Positions 11,306-22,858 of a stretch of DNA of 64,000 nt are shown here, piece by piece. The notes beneath the pieces are model-generated. The model made no database searches. It worked only from the letters and a program-made list of their open reading frames with translations, and had not been told where the DNA came from. The first letter of the stretch is position 1. The number at the start of each line of letters is the position of its first letter. The DNA is from Neoceratodus forsteri (Eukaryota; Chordata; Ceratodontiformes; Ceratodontidae), in the NCBI GenBank assembly GCA_016271365.2, contig CM057456.1, positions 1,394,399,501 to 1,394,463,500 of the forward strand. The letters run 5' to 3'. The translations under genes were made by a program, and so were the position numbers.

Positions 11306-11522
11306 CTGGGAAAATACATGTTTTATAATCTCCAGGGGAGCTTGTAAATTAGGCTTAATTATAATTGGGAAATGATCACTTTCTACACGCTTAATTACCT
11401 TACAATATTCCCCAAACTGTATATCCCCGCTCCACAGAATACAGAAGGACCATATACAGAAAGGTGAGTATAATTTCTCCGCTTGTCCCCTTATATTCTT
11501 CCATTCATTGGTGTAAGAAAAT

Positions 11523-12258
11523 TTTATTTATTTTATTTATTTAGCCTTTGTTAACCGGGTAAGTGTACTAGCCATAAAATGACTATTTTCAGGCACGACC
11601 CAGGAGAGTACAGACATGCAGAAACATAACAGGATAACAAATTATAAGTGCTTTACATACAATGAATTAAAGAGAATACAATATATCAGAACATACAAAG
11701 TAAAGCACTTTACGTACAGTGAGTTAAAGTGGATACACTATATCAGAGACATACAGAGTAGACCATTTATAAGTTCATAGGTGCCTACCTATGCAATGAA
11801 TAGAGAGGTTCTAGGACAATAAATTATCAGGTGACATTTCATATGAACAGAACAAGGTACGCAAAAACAAAAACAGGTAATACAAAAGGAAGAAATAACC
11901 ATTGAGAGTAGGGGGTGTCATTAAGGAAAAGGTCAGTAAGTGAGGAAGAGGGGAGCAAGCCATGAAATTAAATTATATGAGTGTATGTAAGTGTAAAGGA
12001 AATGCCTGCAGTGCAAGATTGTATCTGGGCAGGGAAAGGGAGCCGGGACAGGCTGAGGCAGCAAGAGGGTTATATAGAGGTGAGGAAATACTAGTGTATG
12101 GCCAGAGACATCAGTCATTAGGTAGGGTGAAAGCAGGAACAGGTATCAGCAATCAGCAGATTCGAGCGCAGTTTTCTCTTAAAGCATGTGTGGGAGCTAG
12201 AAAGTCTAAGGTCGAGGGGAAGGGAATTCCTCAGCTGTGGAGCCGTGTAGAGATCAAA
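11523..12258 (-). mobile_element. L2-like LINE 3' end inserted in the I-type LINE
   Basis: The plus-strand left edge has an (ATTT)n stretch and TTGTTAACCGGGTAAG, like the fragments at 61735 and in the foldback at 2985. On the minus strand, 12254-12140 encodes APQLRNSLPLDLRLSSS followed by TCFKRKLRSNLL, the typical C-terminus of L2/CR1-type LINE ORF2. It is 5'-truncated and splits the I-type endonuclease frame at 12258/11523. Confidence 0.65.
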
Positions 12259-12830
12259 TAAATTTATGTCTTGCTTTGTTGACTTTTGAATCAAGTGAGG
12301 CTCTCTTATATGTATCAGCCTTATCATAACACCAGCTATGAAGAGTATTATCGGCATATCCATCGTAGTTACCAGTTCTGGCATTGAAATCTCCACAGAG
12401 AAGAACATAATCATATGTAGATGCGGCCCAGATCTTATATATTTGATCATCCAATGTTTCCCAGACTCCTTCTGAGTAAAATTTAGAAGTTGATGGCGGA
12501 ATATGTGTTTATAATACATAATTTGTATTGATAAAATATAACATAAATCGCCACCATATTTAGATTAGAAAATATTAACTCAGTCCCAATATGTTTATCT
12601 AATTTCACCGAAGTGACTAACCCCCCTGCATATCTTCCTGACTTTGCAAGTTTCTGTCCTGGTACATGATACCCTTGGTACCCATTCCTTGCTACATTAC
12701 TATCAGGTGAGTGCCAAGTTTCCTGTAAGCATATTATGGTATGTCTATCTATGAAGTCTAACCAATCCTTATCTGCAAATTTTGCATGTAGCCCTGATAT
12801 ATTCTAAGTAAGGAAAATATATTCATTTTC
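12259..12830 (-). pseudogene. I-type LINE apurinic-like endonuclease
   Basis: From about 12810 down, the minus strand encodes NISGLHAKFADKDWLDFI, then IICLQETWHSP (catalytic Glu block), then a GYQGYHVPGQKLAKSGRYAG loop, and finally YDYVLLCGDFNARTGNYDG near 12410-12355 (the Asp-x-Asn catalytic pair). The domain nicks target DNA to prime reverse transcription. A one-base frame change near 12500 breaks it, and an L2-like LINE ends it at 12258. The palindrome at 12896 cuts its upstream side. Confidence 0.8.
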
Positions 12831-12895
12831 CCCTTGGATACTATGCGTCAATTGTTTGGTTGTCAATTACTTGACAGATCTAATACTTCAAGGCC

Positions 12896-14587
12896 GGGAT
12901 ATTCAAAGGGGTTGTGCCTGACACAGCAGAGTTGCGTGACGCAACCCCCATTAGCCTCAGGAGTTGAGACATGCCTGGCAGCCGTTAGAAGTCCCATGCA
13001 CCAGGCGCAGTGTAATTGTATGTGGCACAGATGCAGGGGGTGTGCCCATGCATATGTGGCACAACCCGATATTGAGCCCGGGATGTGTGGCTCATATGCT
13101 GGCGCACCCCTGCACTGTACCGCAGAGGGGGGCTCAAAGTTGAACCCATGTAGAGTAGGAGCAAAGCCCGGCCACCCACAGGTGGACTGCTGTATTGCAG
13201 GGTGCAACACAGCAGCCCAGCCGGGGGTGGCCACCGCCCGCCCAGAACACGGTCCACAAGCACTCACTGGACCACCCCCCCATCTGTGATCGCGTGGAAT
13301 ACGTAGAACAGGAAACCTGGTAGTCATGGGGCCTCCCCAGTCCCCGAGATATATACTGTACATGACCATCCCTGGTGATCTAGTGGTCCCCCACCCAGTG
13401 CCCCGATACATGTTCGATGACCTGCCCTGGTGGTCTAGTGCCCCCCGTTACGCAATCGCAGTAAATGTATATACAACATTCCTGGTAGTCTAGTGGACCC
13501 CTCCCACCGAGTCCTGATCACGGTAAAGTGCCCACACGAATCCCACCCACAGGACCCCATGCCCACCCTGCTCCCCCATCATGGTAGGCGGTAACATCCC
13601 TCCCACCGAATGACAGGTACAGTATGGGCTGTTAGCCCGTTGGTCCCCTGTGTGGACCAGTGGGCTCACAGGGCATATTGTACTAGACAGTCCCAAATAT
13701 GTGAATGATTCGTTCACGTTTGGTACTGTCTAGTACAGTATGCCCTGCAAGCCCATGGGTCCACACAGGGGACCAATGGGCTTACAGCCCATACTGTACC
13801 TGTCATTTGGCAGGCGGTGTAAGGGTGGGGATGCTGCCGACCGGGGAGGGAGCGGGTGGGTATGGGGTCCTGTATAGGTGGGAGGGGGGGGGTGCCCTGA
13901 GCACCAGGGATGACGTGTGGGCACTTTTACCGTGATCAGGGACTTCGCAGGAGGGGGTCCACTAGACTACCAAGGAATGTTGTATATACATGTACTGCAA
14001 ACGTGCAATGTAAGTGGAGGGTTCCACTAGACCACCAGGGCAGGTCTTCGTGGCATGTATCGGGAACCGGTGAGAGGGAACCACCAGGGATGGTCATGTA
14101 AAATACATTTCGGAGACTTGGGGAGGGCACTGAATACCAGGGTTTCCTTTATCGTATACGCATGACCGCGGATCTGAGATCGGGCGGATACCGGTTCCCC
14201 ACAGCACACGTCATACTGTGCAGGGCGCCAGGCACAAGTCGCCGGGCTGCTCCCTGCAAGGCATGCAAAATAAGCAATGACATGCAAAATAGCCCCATCT
14301 GTGTCTTGCGTATATTATGGCCCAATTTGCATGCCCCCTGCTGAATATCGTGGGTGGTGCACCTAGTGCAACTGCACTTGCGCTGGTTTATCCTCGTGCT
14401 GCCTAGCAGTGGCTTGTGCCAGTGCAGTGCCACTGCGCCATGCGCAATATGTGTGCAGGCTCTGCCATATTCAATGGTGCTGTGTCATGGCGCATCCCTG
14501 TTGAATATCGTCTGATCCTGGCCCCGGTGCAGCCCATTTGCGTTGCACCCAGGCTTGCACCACTGCCCGGCGCAGTCTGAATATCTG
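12896..14587. mobile_element. 1.7 kb foldback palindrome
   Basis: The two halves are reverse complements over almost their whole length, centred near 13708. The termini are GGGATATTCA (12896-12905) and TGAATATC (14578-14585). The best-preserved inner arms, about 13610-13700 and 13715-13810, pair with few mismatches. Each arm contains repeats of a CCACTAGACCACCAGGG-like unit spaced roughly 50-90 bases apart. Open frames inside it, up to 182 residues, are by-products of GC-rich palindromic DNA. Its terminal sequence resembles Harbinger-type or other foldback MITEs, but I found no clear target duplication. Confidence 0.85.
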
Positions 14588-15143
14588 AGCCCAAATCTAT
14601 TCGAAGTAGTGACATTGTACAATGTTTCCACACAGGAATTATTTCTATGTTCTCCATCAATTTTCTGTCCAACAGCCCTAGTCTCATGTGTAACCTCTGG
14701 GATATATGTCACAGACTGGACTAAGTGCAGGCCTATGGTGTCTAAGAGGCCTGCACTGATACTGATTCTGATACTGTGCTGTTATCAGTATTTGATCACA
14801 TTCTAGATTGGTTCCATTTCTGGAAACTGATATAGCATCCCAATTTTCTATGGATATATTGAGTAACTATTCTATCAGATCTATAAATATCTGTTTGCTG
14901 TTATTTTCATTTTTGATTCTAGCGATGCCATAAAGCAAGACAGTGTTTGTCACTTTATCATCAGTCTTGTCCCTGAGTCTATTTTTAGTTTGGTATATTA
15001 ACTCACTATCTACTATGTAAAGGCCTGCTTTATCTACAACAGTTGCCTTTTGAAGTATTAAATTGGCCAGTTCAGAGTCTTTAACCATTATGGCCACTTT
15101 TTTTGATCAGATTCCCATCTATGAACTTTTGTGATTTCAATTT

Positions 15144-15745
15144 TTTATTTATTTTTTTTTATATCTCTTTTTATCCTCCTGCACCCCACCAGCCCCGCTT
15201 CCTTGGGAGTACCATGGAGTCTACCCCCTGCAAGCCACCTTACCTGGTCTGTCGCTGGTCCCCCATGGAGCCTCGGTTTACCCCCCGGGCGGGGACGGGA
15301 TGGGGCCCCTACACCCCTGCAATCTGAATTTCGTCGGTCCTGGGCAGCCAGACAGGTGGATGCATATCTGAGGGCTAGCTCCTTGGAACGCAATTTCCCC
15401 GAGGCTGGCAGGCATTTTCCCAGTTGCTGAGACGTCGTGAGTCCCTGACGTCAGGTGCTAGTGCCGACGTCCTGCCCCGTGCTGCTGAAGCCTTTAGTGC
15501 CCGCAAAGCCCTAGACCTCCATCCAAGACCAGCCCAGCACCTAAGGCACTGACATCATGCTAAGCCCCCGGCCTCCGCCAGGGGTCAGCAGACGATGAAC
15601 CGCATCCCCACCTTTCCCCAGAAGCGAGCTGTCATGGGATGCTATAGCCTTCTCCCCGGCCGACCCCGATGACCTGGGGGCTCGCTCCGAACCTGGGTTG
15701 TCAAGTCACAGACAGAAATCCAACCGCTGCGCCGCCGGCCCAGCC
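15144..15745 (-). mobile_element. tRNA-derived SINE, copy 2 (minus strand)
   Basis: The 14-base target duplication TGTGATTTCAATTT flanks it exactly (15130-15143 and 15746-15759). On the minus strand it starts with box A-like GGCGCAGCGGTTGG and box B-like GGTTCGGAGC, then a GC-rich body including GGCGGAGGCCGGGG, and ends in an A/T-rich tail. It was inserted near the 5' part of the I-type LINE. Confidence 0.85.
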
Positions 15746-15867
15746 TGTGATTTCAATTTAGCTGAGTCAGTTTTCAGTGCCTGTACAAAGACGTTGCATA
15801 GCACTTTCTTAATTTTTTTTTATGTTGTAACTGTAACACGCAGTTTAGTATTATGTGATATATATGA

Positions 15868-17170
15868 GCATACAAAATTTGCCAGCAGAAAAAGGCCATT
15901 TGGTCTATCGAGTCTGCTCAATTTTGCAGCTAGCAGCTCTATTCCGCAGCTGCCCCTCCCTCCTCACCCCCCTTTATCCTCCGTCTTGCCCTGTCCCAGG
16001 CCCTTTTGAAGCAGCCCACTGTTTTACAGCTTACCACCTCTGCTGGTAACGCGTTCCACCATGCCACCACCCTCTCTGTCAAAAAGTGTCTCTTCGTTTC
16101 CCTCCTGAACCTTACCCCCTCCAATCTCATGTCATGGCTTCGAGTGTCCCTCCCCACCCTTATCCCGAATAGCCCTCTGTATCAGTCTTGTTTATCCCTC
16201 CATGTACTTGAATGTCTCAATCAAATCCCCTCTGTCCCTCCTCTCTTCCAGCGAGTAAATGTTCAGCTCCTTTAGCCTTCACTCATACGGCAAGTCTCCC
16301 AGCCGCTGGATCATCTTAGTTGCTCTGCACTGTACCCCTTCCAGTAATTAAATGTCCCTTTTCAGGTTTGGGCACCAGTACTGCATGCAGTATTCGAGAT
16401 GAGGTCTAACTAATGATCTATACAGTGGCAGAATCACCTCCCCCCTCCTTGAAGTCATTCCCCTTGCGATGCAACCCAGCACTGTGTTGGCCCTTGCTGC
16501 TGCCTTCCCAAACTGTGCTGAGTTGTTCATTGATCCCATGATTACCACCCCCAGATCCTTCTCCTCCTCCTCAGTCTCCATCAGCTGCACTCCCTCCAGT
16601 TGGTAGTTTCTCCTTGGATATTTTTGTCCCAAAATGCAGTACCTTACATTTTTTGGCATTGAACCCCTGCTACCAAGTATCCAACCACATCTCCAGCTTT
16701 TTCAGATCTTCCTGCAAACTCTGCCACCCTCTAGGTCATCCATCACTGCCCTATCTTGGTGTTGTCAGCAGACAGGCTGATCCTGCTCTTGATGCCCATG
16801 GAAATGGCTGCAATAAATATCCCAGATAACACTAGTACCAGCACTGAGCCCTGTGGAACCCCACTCGTTACTGCCTTTGGGGATGAGAGTTCCCCTTCCA
16901 CCACCACCCTCTGCTGCCTTCCCTGCAGCCAGTTTGTCACCCATCTCACCATTTTTGCTCCAGCCCCTGTACTTTCCAGTTTTATTCCAAGTCTCCCATG
17001 TGACATTGAATCGAATGCCTTGCTGAAGTCCAGGTACAGGACATCCACTACATGGCCCTTGTCCATCTGCCTAGTTACCCAGTCACAGTAATCTACCAGG
17101 TTGGTTTGGCAGGATCTGCCTGCGACAAAGCCATGCTGTCTATTGTCTTGCAGCCCATATGGAATGTTAT
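15868..17170 (-). pseudogene. CR1 LINE, 5'-truncated, RT broken
   Basis: The minus strand encodes VDVLYLDFSKAFDSMSHGRL (about 17050-16990) and TSGVPQGSVLVLVLSGIFI near 16860. SADNTKIG follows, where the catalytic ADD has become ADN. Further on come DLGVVIMGSMNNSAQFGKAA (about 16545) and RETKRHFLTERVVAWWNALP (about 16100-16040). The 3' end carries GCAGACTCGATAGACC and CCTTTTTCTGC, a CR1 signature. Frame breaks separate the blocks, and the copy starts inside the RT, as most CR1 copies do. Confidence 0.9.
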
Positions 17171-17789
17171 TCTGAGAAATAAATAAAAAGTATAAAAAAA
17201 AATAAATAAAGGAGGGCTAGGATAAACACAAAGAGCTAACAAATAAAATACAGGAAGCCAAAGAGAGTGTTGGATTTTAAAGGGGACAAATAATTCAAAG
17301 AACTTGGAGGTAATTTACAAAGAAAGATTGGGGGTATATGAGAAGGAGGTGATACAAAGAAAACAAAATAAGTTAAATCAGTGTGAGACCAGGATGACTA
17401 TGAAAAGGGTCAAATCCTGAGCTGGGGCAGAAGGAGTAAAAAAGCAGAGGCTGCTTGAAAGTAAGTTTTTCAGGACAGGAGAAGTAAGAGTCATCAGAGA
17501 TGCAGCAAATCGGCCAGTGAAAGACAGAGTCCATTTGCCACAGGTAAAACAGAAAAGTTTTTTTAGGCCTCACAAAGGACAGAAAAAATGCAAAAGAAAA
17601 ACAAGGAGGGGGAAGACAGGAGGAGCTCAACAAAAGAATACGGAGAAAAAGAAAACTACAGATCATTAATCTATCAGACACCCCACGGTGTGCAGTGATG
17701 TGAGCAAGTTTTATTGAGCATCTCAATTTGAGTGACTCAGTATAACAGCTCATACTAAGAGCAAGTGGCAAAAAACACAGATGAGTACA
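17171..17789. other. No recognised feature
   Basis: A-rich DNA follows the CR1 edge. A 132-residue minus-strand frame lies at 17771-17373 without a known domain; I do not call it a gene. Confidence 0.5.
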
Positions 17790-17945
17790 TTACAGCGAGC
17801 TACACTCGCTGGGACTGGATATAGGGATTTGTTTGGCCAAGCCCTGCCGAGCTGGCCGTTTGGCATAGTAACTTGAGCCACCGGCCCTCGAGCTGGTGGA
17901 CCCGGGTTTGGGTCTGGCTGTAGGGGACTTTTTTTTTTCCCACTG
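17790..17945 (+). mobile_element. Possible SINE with tRNA-like head
   Basis: GAGCTGGCCGTTTGGCATAG could be a box A region, and GGGTTTGGGTCTGGC a box B region about 45 bases further on. A T-run follows at 17931-17939. No target duplication was found, so this is tentative. Confidence 0.35.
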
Positions 17946-18417
17946 TTCTGTTTGGTCTTTTCCCCTGTGTCCGACCTCCCCCTCCCAAGTGGAGTTGATT
18001 ATAAAAATTTGGGGGGTCACGGGGTCTTACCCCCGTAAAAATCATTATTTTGTTGCGGCAATTGGGAAACTAGGCGACCGATGCAGTTTATGGTGGTCGC
18101 TGTTATATTGCTTGCCCTTTTGACATCAGGCGCTCTTTGATTCACTGTTTGTGGTCGGCGCAGTTAAATACTCGCCGTTATCACATAAAACCACTCTGCT
18201 TACAGATAATCAGCTAAAAGTTTTACAAAAAGATTAAACCTTCATTCCCAACCCCTGCATAAATCATTTTGAAGTATACTGTATGTGGACCTTCAGAAGT
18301 TTTTCTGTAAACTCGGATTAAAAAATTATTTTTTTTTAATAACGATAAAGGAGGGACATCCAAAAGGTATACCGTATTACACCAAGGGGCCAACCACAGA
18401 ACTCGGAGGAACCCCGA
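17946..18417. other. No recognised feature
   Basis: Non-coding sequence. A minus-strand frame overlaps its right half and the L1 relic, but has no domain. Confidence 0.4.
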
Positions 18418-18780
18418 ATGTTGATGGTGGTGACCTCTGGAGTTGGGATTAGAGACTGTATCCTGAGATGTGCTGCTCGAGCCAGCCCGCTTATGCAGGA
18501 GGACCACCAAGTTTATATCTTCCTGGATATCAGCTACTTTACTAGGCAGAGAAGGAAGAGATTTGACGGTGTGCGACGATCCATGCGGGAAGCGAGTGTA
18601 CCTCATACAGTAATTTACCCTGCTAGGCTTCAAATTACTCACCTGGGGAAAGTTTACTTATTTTTGGATCCCATGGAGGCCAGTAAATGGGCCTCCTGAT
18701 TAGCGGCTGCTAAGACAGATCGATCAGAGGAAAACGAAGATGACAAGGTTTTTGGGGACACTTAAAATAATCGAACTTTA
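18418..18780 (+). pseudogene. L1 ORF1-like C-terminal fragment
   Basis: The frame reads RIRDCILRCAARASPLMQED, then VYIFLDISYFTRQRRKRFDG, then VPHTVIYPARLQITHLGKVY ending in DPMEASKW. That order matches the RRM and C-terminal domain of L1-type ORF1p (Transposase_22 family), an RNA-binding chaperone. The N-terminal coiled coil is missing. No matching ORF2 follows: 18781-19189 has no clear feature. Confidence 0.65.
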
Positions 18781-19304
18781 AAGTAGGACCTGTATTTTTC
18801 CTAACAAATTCTTGGACTCATGGTAAGAACTCCTGTTGCCCCAGTGGACATATTACTGTCTTGATGGTTAAGTTGGCCCTTTAAAATGTAGGGGTTGAAA
18901 TGATGGTGATTCACTGTCACAAGACTGAGTATACTGTGATTTTCCAAATTTAGATGTCGCTGTATTTCCTACTTTTGAAAATGGGGTATCTGCACAGGGT
19001 ATGGAAAGTGGCATTTTAATACCTTTACCTTAGAGCTGATATGGGTTTTGGTGGTGTAAATGTTGGGGTATAAGTCTCTTCTATTAAGCTGTATTCTAAA
19101 TTTGCCGCAGATTTTTATTTAGTAAGATTTTTCTTATACTAAGGATTACACATGGCAACAATAGTCCCTTTTTGGGACATGTTTTCTTTTAGGCTGGACA
19201 TTGCTGGACACTCCTTTTATTTTGGTTCAGCTATGTTGCTTATGGTCTCACAACATAGCAACTGTTAGTATTAGATATGTTGATACCCTCTTTTGATGTA
19301 TCGC

Positions 19305-19389
19305 TATACAGTGAATGCAAATTTATCCTTTGATTAAGGGGTGTTTTTTCCCCAGACGAACTAGTGTAAGATGATCTGTTCACTGTATA
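19305..19389 (+). ncRNA. Hammerhead-like relic upstream of Penelope RT
   Basis: TATACAGTGAA (19305-19315) pairs with TTCACTGTATA (19379-19389). Between them lie TTGATTA, a GGGG (19338-19341)/CCCC (19350-19353) stem, and GACGAAC, the layout of a Penelope hammerhead with decayed core bases. It lies 200 bases upstream of the RT frames, as expected for the terminal repeat of such elements. Confidence 0.45.
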
Positions 19390-19588
19390 TATTCTAAGAT
19401 GTCATGATAAATGATACAAAAAAAGTTTAAAAAAATAATAAAGGAGAAAACACTAGCAACTTCAGTATAGGATACCAGTAAGTGACTTTTTGCCCAGTAA
19501 CAAAGATTTAAATTTATTGCTTTCTGAGATCTCAGCCACCTCTAATCAACCATCCAATTAGTTAGAAACGTATATAGCTGGGTGGGGC

Positions 19589-20958
19589 TTGAACCTGCTA
19601 ACCTCTGTTGACAGTGGACCTAACGACCAGCAGGGTGACTCTAATCTGAGAGACAGTTTAGGACTGGAATTAATAGATTTGTTGAATCTGGACAATTTTA
19701 ATTCATTAGTAGAAGAGAATGGCAGTTTGTCAACATGTTCTTATGTTGACACGTACGAGGGAGATAGCTGGGTACAACGGAACCGAGATGCACGGGATGA
19801 ACTAAAGAGAAGGCATAAGAATCAGTTCAAAAGTAGATTCATATTTTGCCCCAGTGTTTGTAATCAGGCAATTATTTCATTCAAAAATACAGTGACCAGA
19901 CAGGTTCAGGATCTTTCTCTGAGAGGTATAACTGGACTCAGGATAAGAAAAATGCACTCAAAGATTTGGTTAAAAACAAACACATAGTCATATAACCCTC
20001 AAACAAATGGAATAATGTGGGTATTCTCACAAACGAACGTTATAGAGAGAGCGTAGTACACTTTCTTAGAAACACTAGGAATTACAGGGAGTTGAACACC
20101 AACCCCATGAGTACCTTTATGAAGGAATTACCCCAGATACTGGTGCATGCACTTAGTGAGGGTCACATTAGTGATGATGAGTGTAAATACATATGGAATG
20201 AAAACCTAACAACACCCATGTTCTATATTTTACCAAAAGTACAAAAGAACATGATCAAACCACCAGAGCGACTGATGGTTTCAGGGGTGGGTTCTGTCAC
20301 CATAAACCTGGGGCGCTTCATTGATTTCATTTCTGCATGGGTATGACCAATCACTACCATCATATATCAGAGGCTCCTCTGATTTGCTGAAAAAAAATGG
20401 ATGGAACTGTGTGGCAGAAAGGGTTTGTGTGGTTGGGCATAGATATTGAAGCCCTGTACCTGTCTGTTAGGCACAAACAGGATATAAGGGCTTGTAAATG
20501 TTATTTGGAAAATTACCCAAATGCTTATGAACTACCTGTTGAGTTTATCCTCACATCCCTTGATTTTATACCAACACAGTACCTTCGTTTTTGAAGGCCA
20601 GTTCTACTTGCAAACCTGCGGCATTGCCATGGGGGTAGCCATGGCACCCAGATATGCTGATTTGTTTTTAGGACTATGGGGAATTACAAAACATCATGCA
20701 AGCTGAAATCAACCCTGTTTTCCATAATATAAAACACTGGTATTGATTTATAGGTGACATGGCCTGTATTTGGGAAGGTGAGTCATCTGACATTCCTAAA
20801 TTTATTGATTGGCTCCACCAAAATGATCTGAAGCTCAGATTTACTTATACTGCCAATGTGGACTGTTTGGACTTCCTTGATGTTGGCTCTGTCCAGTAGA
20901 AATACTGGCCAGATAGAAACTACATGTATCAGGACTACTGCGGCAACAAATTCTATAT
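19589..20958 (+). pseudogene. Penelope-like reverse transcriptase, broken
   Basis: Pieces appear in order: an N-terminal segment (19589-19987) and TPMFYILPKVQKNMIKPPER with MVSGVGSVT (20212-20310). Next come WLGIDIEALYLSVRHKQ (about 20430), LQTCGIAMGVAMAPRYADLF (about 20610-20670), and a block near 20745-20790 where the catalytic YIDD is replaced by FIGDM. Stops and frame changes occur near 19985, 20345 and 20594. RT activity is lost. Confidence 0.85.
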
Positions 20959-20964
20959 TACATG

Positions 20965-22858
20965 TGTAACCCCTAGGTGGCACTATAACAAGGGCTACTA
21001 CCCCCTGCCTGCTTGGCTAGTAGCAGGTTAAGGGGCCTGAGTTCTGAAACGAGTGCCTCCATCCAGAGGTCAGGGTTGGTAGTGGTCAAGCTAACCTGGG
21101 CACAGCCCTCTGGGACACTGTAACCCCCTCTTTCCTTACTAGTGGCCAGAACAATACACAATAATCACTTTCACAATACCCTTGATACACCACACAAGTA
21201 CCCACACTGTTTGCACTTACCACCAGGGCTTTCCTCTGGCCCGGCCCTGGGGACACCCTGTAAAACAAGGTTATACACAGCAAATAACAGCAGTACAGTA
21301 CTCTTGCACAAACTGGAATCACAGTCAGGGGCAATGCAAAAAGAGTTATATCTGATATTTTTAAGGGACTTGAACAATGGAGGGGCATAATCGGGGTAAT
21401 TTGCTTAAATGCTCTATCAGTCAAACAGTTATGCATGCATTCAAAGTCCCTAAGCAGTCACATCTTCTGGGTACCCAGGTGGAGAAGAGATGGGCTAGCC
21501 AGGACTGTTGCCTGGGGTAGGCCGGCGTCGCAGTTGCGGCCCTGTGATGGAAAAACAACATGCACAATACACACTATTTGTAATCCGGAGCCGGATGGCT
21601 CAGCTCATGAAGAAAGAGAAACAACAAAGAAATCAGATGACACGTTTAGATGAAACTGTTGTTGCAGGGAGCTGCCCTGATGGTTACTCACAATACCCAA
21701 GACTGAACACAGGCTGGATGGAAATCGAAACAGCAGGTGGTTGATCTGGAGTGCCAGGAGAAGCAGGGCCCACATGAATCGCCGAGGTGTCATTCCTGCT
21801 CAAGCATGGAACAGGGAGCTGATCCCCAGGCAGGTCTCTCATCGATGGCTTTCTCTGTGCAGCGGATAGTCTGACTGGGCCAGTGTGGCAAGGCCCTGGC
21901 CAAATGGAGACAAATTCGGATACAGTCCATTTGGGACTAGATACAGCTTCCAGCAAGCAGACACAGTTCACACAGTGGGAAACCAACTCACGACCCACTA
22001 ACAACTCACAGCACATTTACATGTAAGGACATTCTACTTTACCAGGCAAACCGCTCTCCAGTCACGATCACAGAGTCTCTGCACAAACCGGGGATTCAAA
22101 AAGCAGCTGAAAATCCTGACTGACCGATCGTATTCAGCAAAATCTTCGGTCTTCTTTAGGTATGAGCCTGGTAAAAAAATTAGTGGCTTACTTCGTTCTC
22201 ACAAACTTGGATTTAGTCCTAAATAATTCTCTTTTCTCCCTCTCAGGGGTAGCAGGCAGATATGCAGGCCAAAATTCAAGCCTTTCCACAGAGACTGTCT
22301 GGAGCTGTTGCTTCTTCAGCTCCCAACTGAGATCTGACTCAACTGCCAGCAAGCCTGGGACTTTCCCCAGAATCCAAAAGGTTCGATTGGCTGATCTGTC
22401 TGTCAGTCACAACAAAGGCTCCCACTTCAGGTGCAAAAAGGCACCAAAAGCCCAAAACTAAAATTCCTTCAGATTTTGACTCCAGACATCGCCCCTAGTC
22501 CGGCTCCATTTTAGGTCCCACCAGTACTGATTGGTCCAATTCGGCAGTCCAGGACCAAGATAGTGGAGATAAACAAAACAGTCCGTGCTGCAAAGAAAGC
22601 AGGTTAGACAAACTACATTATCATTATCACTCTAAATGATTTTCAGCAAATAGTTACATCTTTCTACAGAGCTCCCTCTCAGATTACTTATGACTGCAAT
22701 CCAGGCAGCTCTTAAAGAGACAGTACACAGAGGCTATACAGGCACTCTCTGGCAATCACATTTAAACTGCTAAAATGCAGGGCACCAGCCTGGCAGTGAG
22801 CATTTAGGCAAGCTCAAGGAAGACTTTTCGGGAACCCCCATTTGTAGGGGGGGTTACA
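20965..22858. mobile_element. Probable solo LTR or LTR-like insertion
   Basis: It starts TGTAACCCC and ends GGGGTTACA, with CATG at both flanks (20961-20964 and 22859-22862). The host Penelope coding sequence resumes exactly once one CATG is removed. TG...CA ends with a 4-base duplication fit an LTR, here solo. No gag or pol is inside; short frames are not convincing. A long DNA transposon with 9-base inverted ends is the alternative. Confidence 0.65.

Larger units (their letters stand above)
8155..15129 (-). mobile_element. I-type LINE (minus strand), interrupted several times
   Basis: Read on the minus strand, the order is endonuclease (12830-12259), a linker (11305-11036), RT (10430-9294), and a C-terminal cysteine-rich domain (9105-8509). 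The 3' end at about 8155 has a short CTA repeat tail. The endonuclease style (ICLQETW, GDFNARTG) and the RT style suit the I/R1/Vingi group rather than CR1, L2 or L1; I am not sure of the clade. Sequence from 14867 to 15097 (a short minus-strand frame) may be its 5' part. Interruptions are annotated separately. Confidence 0.7.

Noticed and set aside
12834..13411. Overlapping open frames of 151 and 182 residues on opposite strands
   Set aside because: They lie in the palindrome; GC-rich inverted sequence keeps both strands open, and neither frame has a known domain.
17373..17771. 132-residue minus-strand frame
   Set aside because: Low-complexity, Ser/Phe/Leu-rich, with no domain and no neighbours in context.
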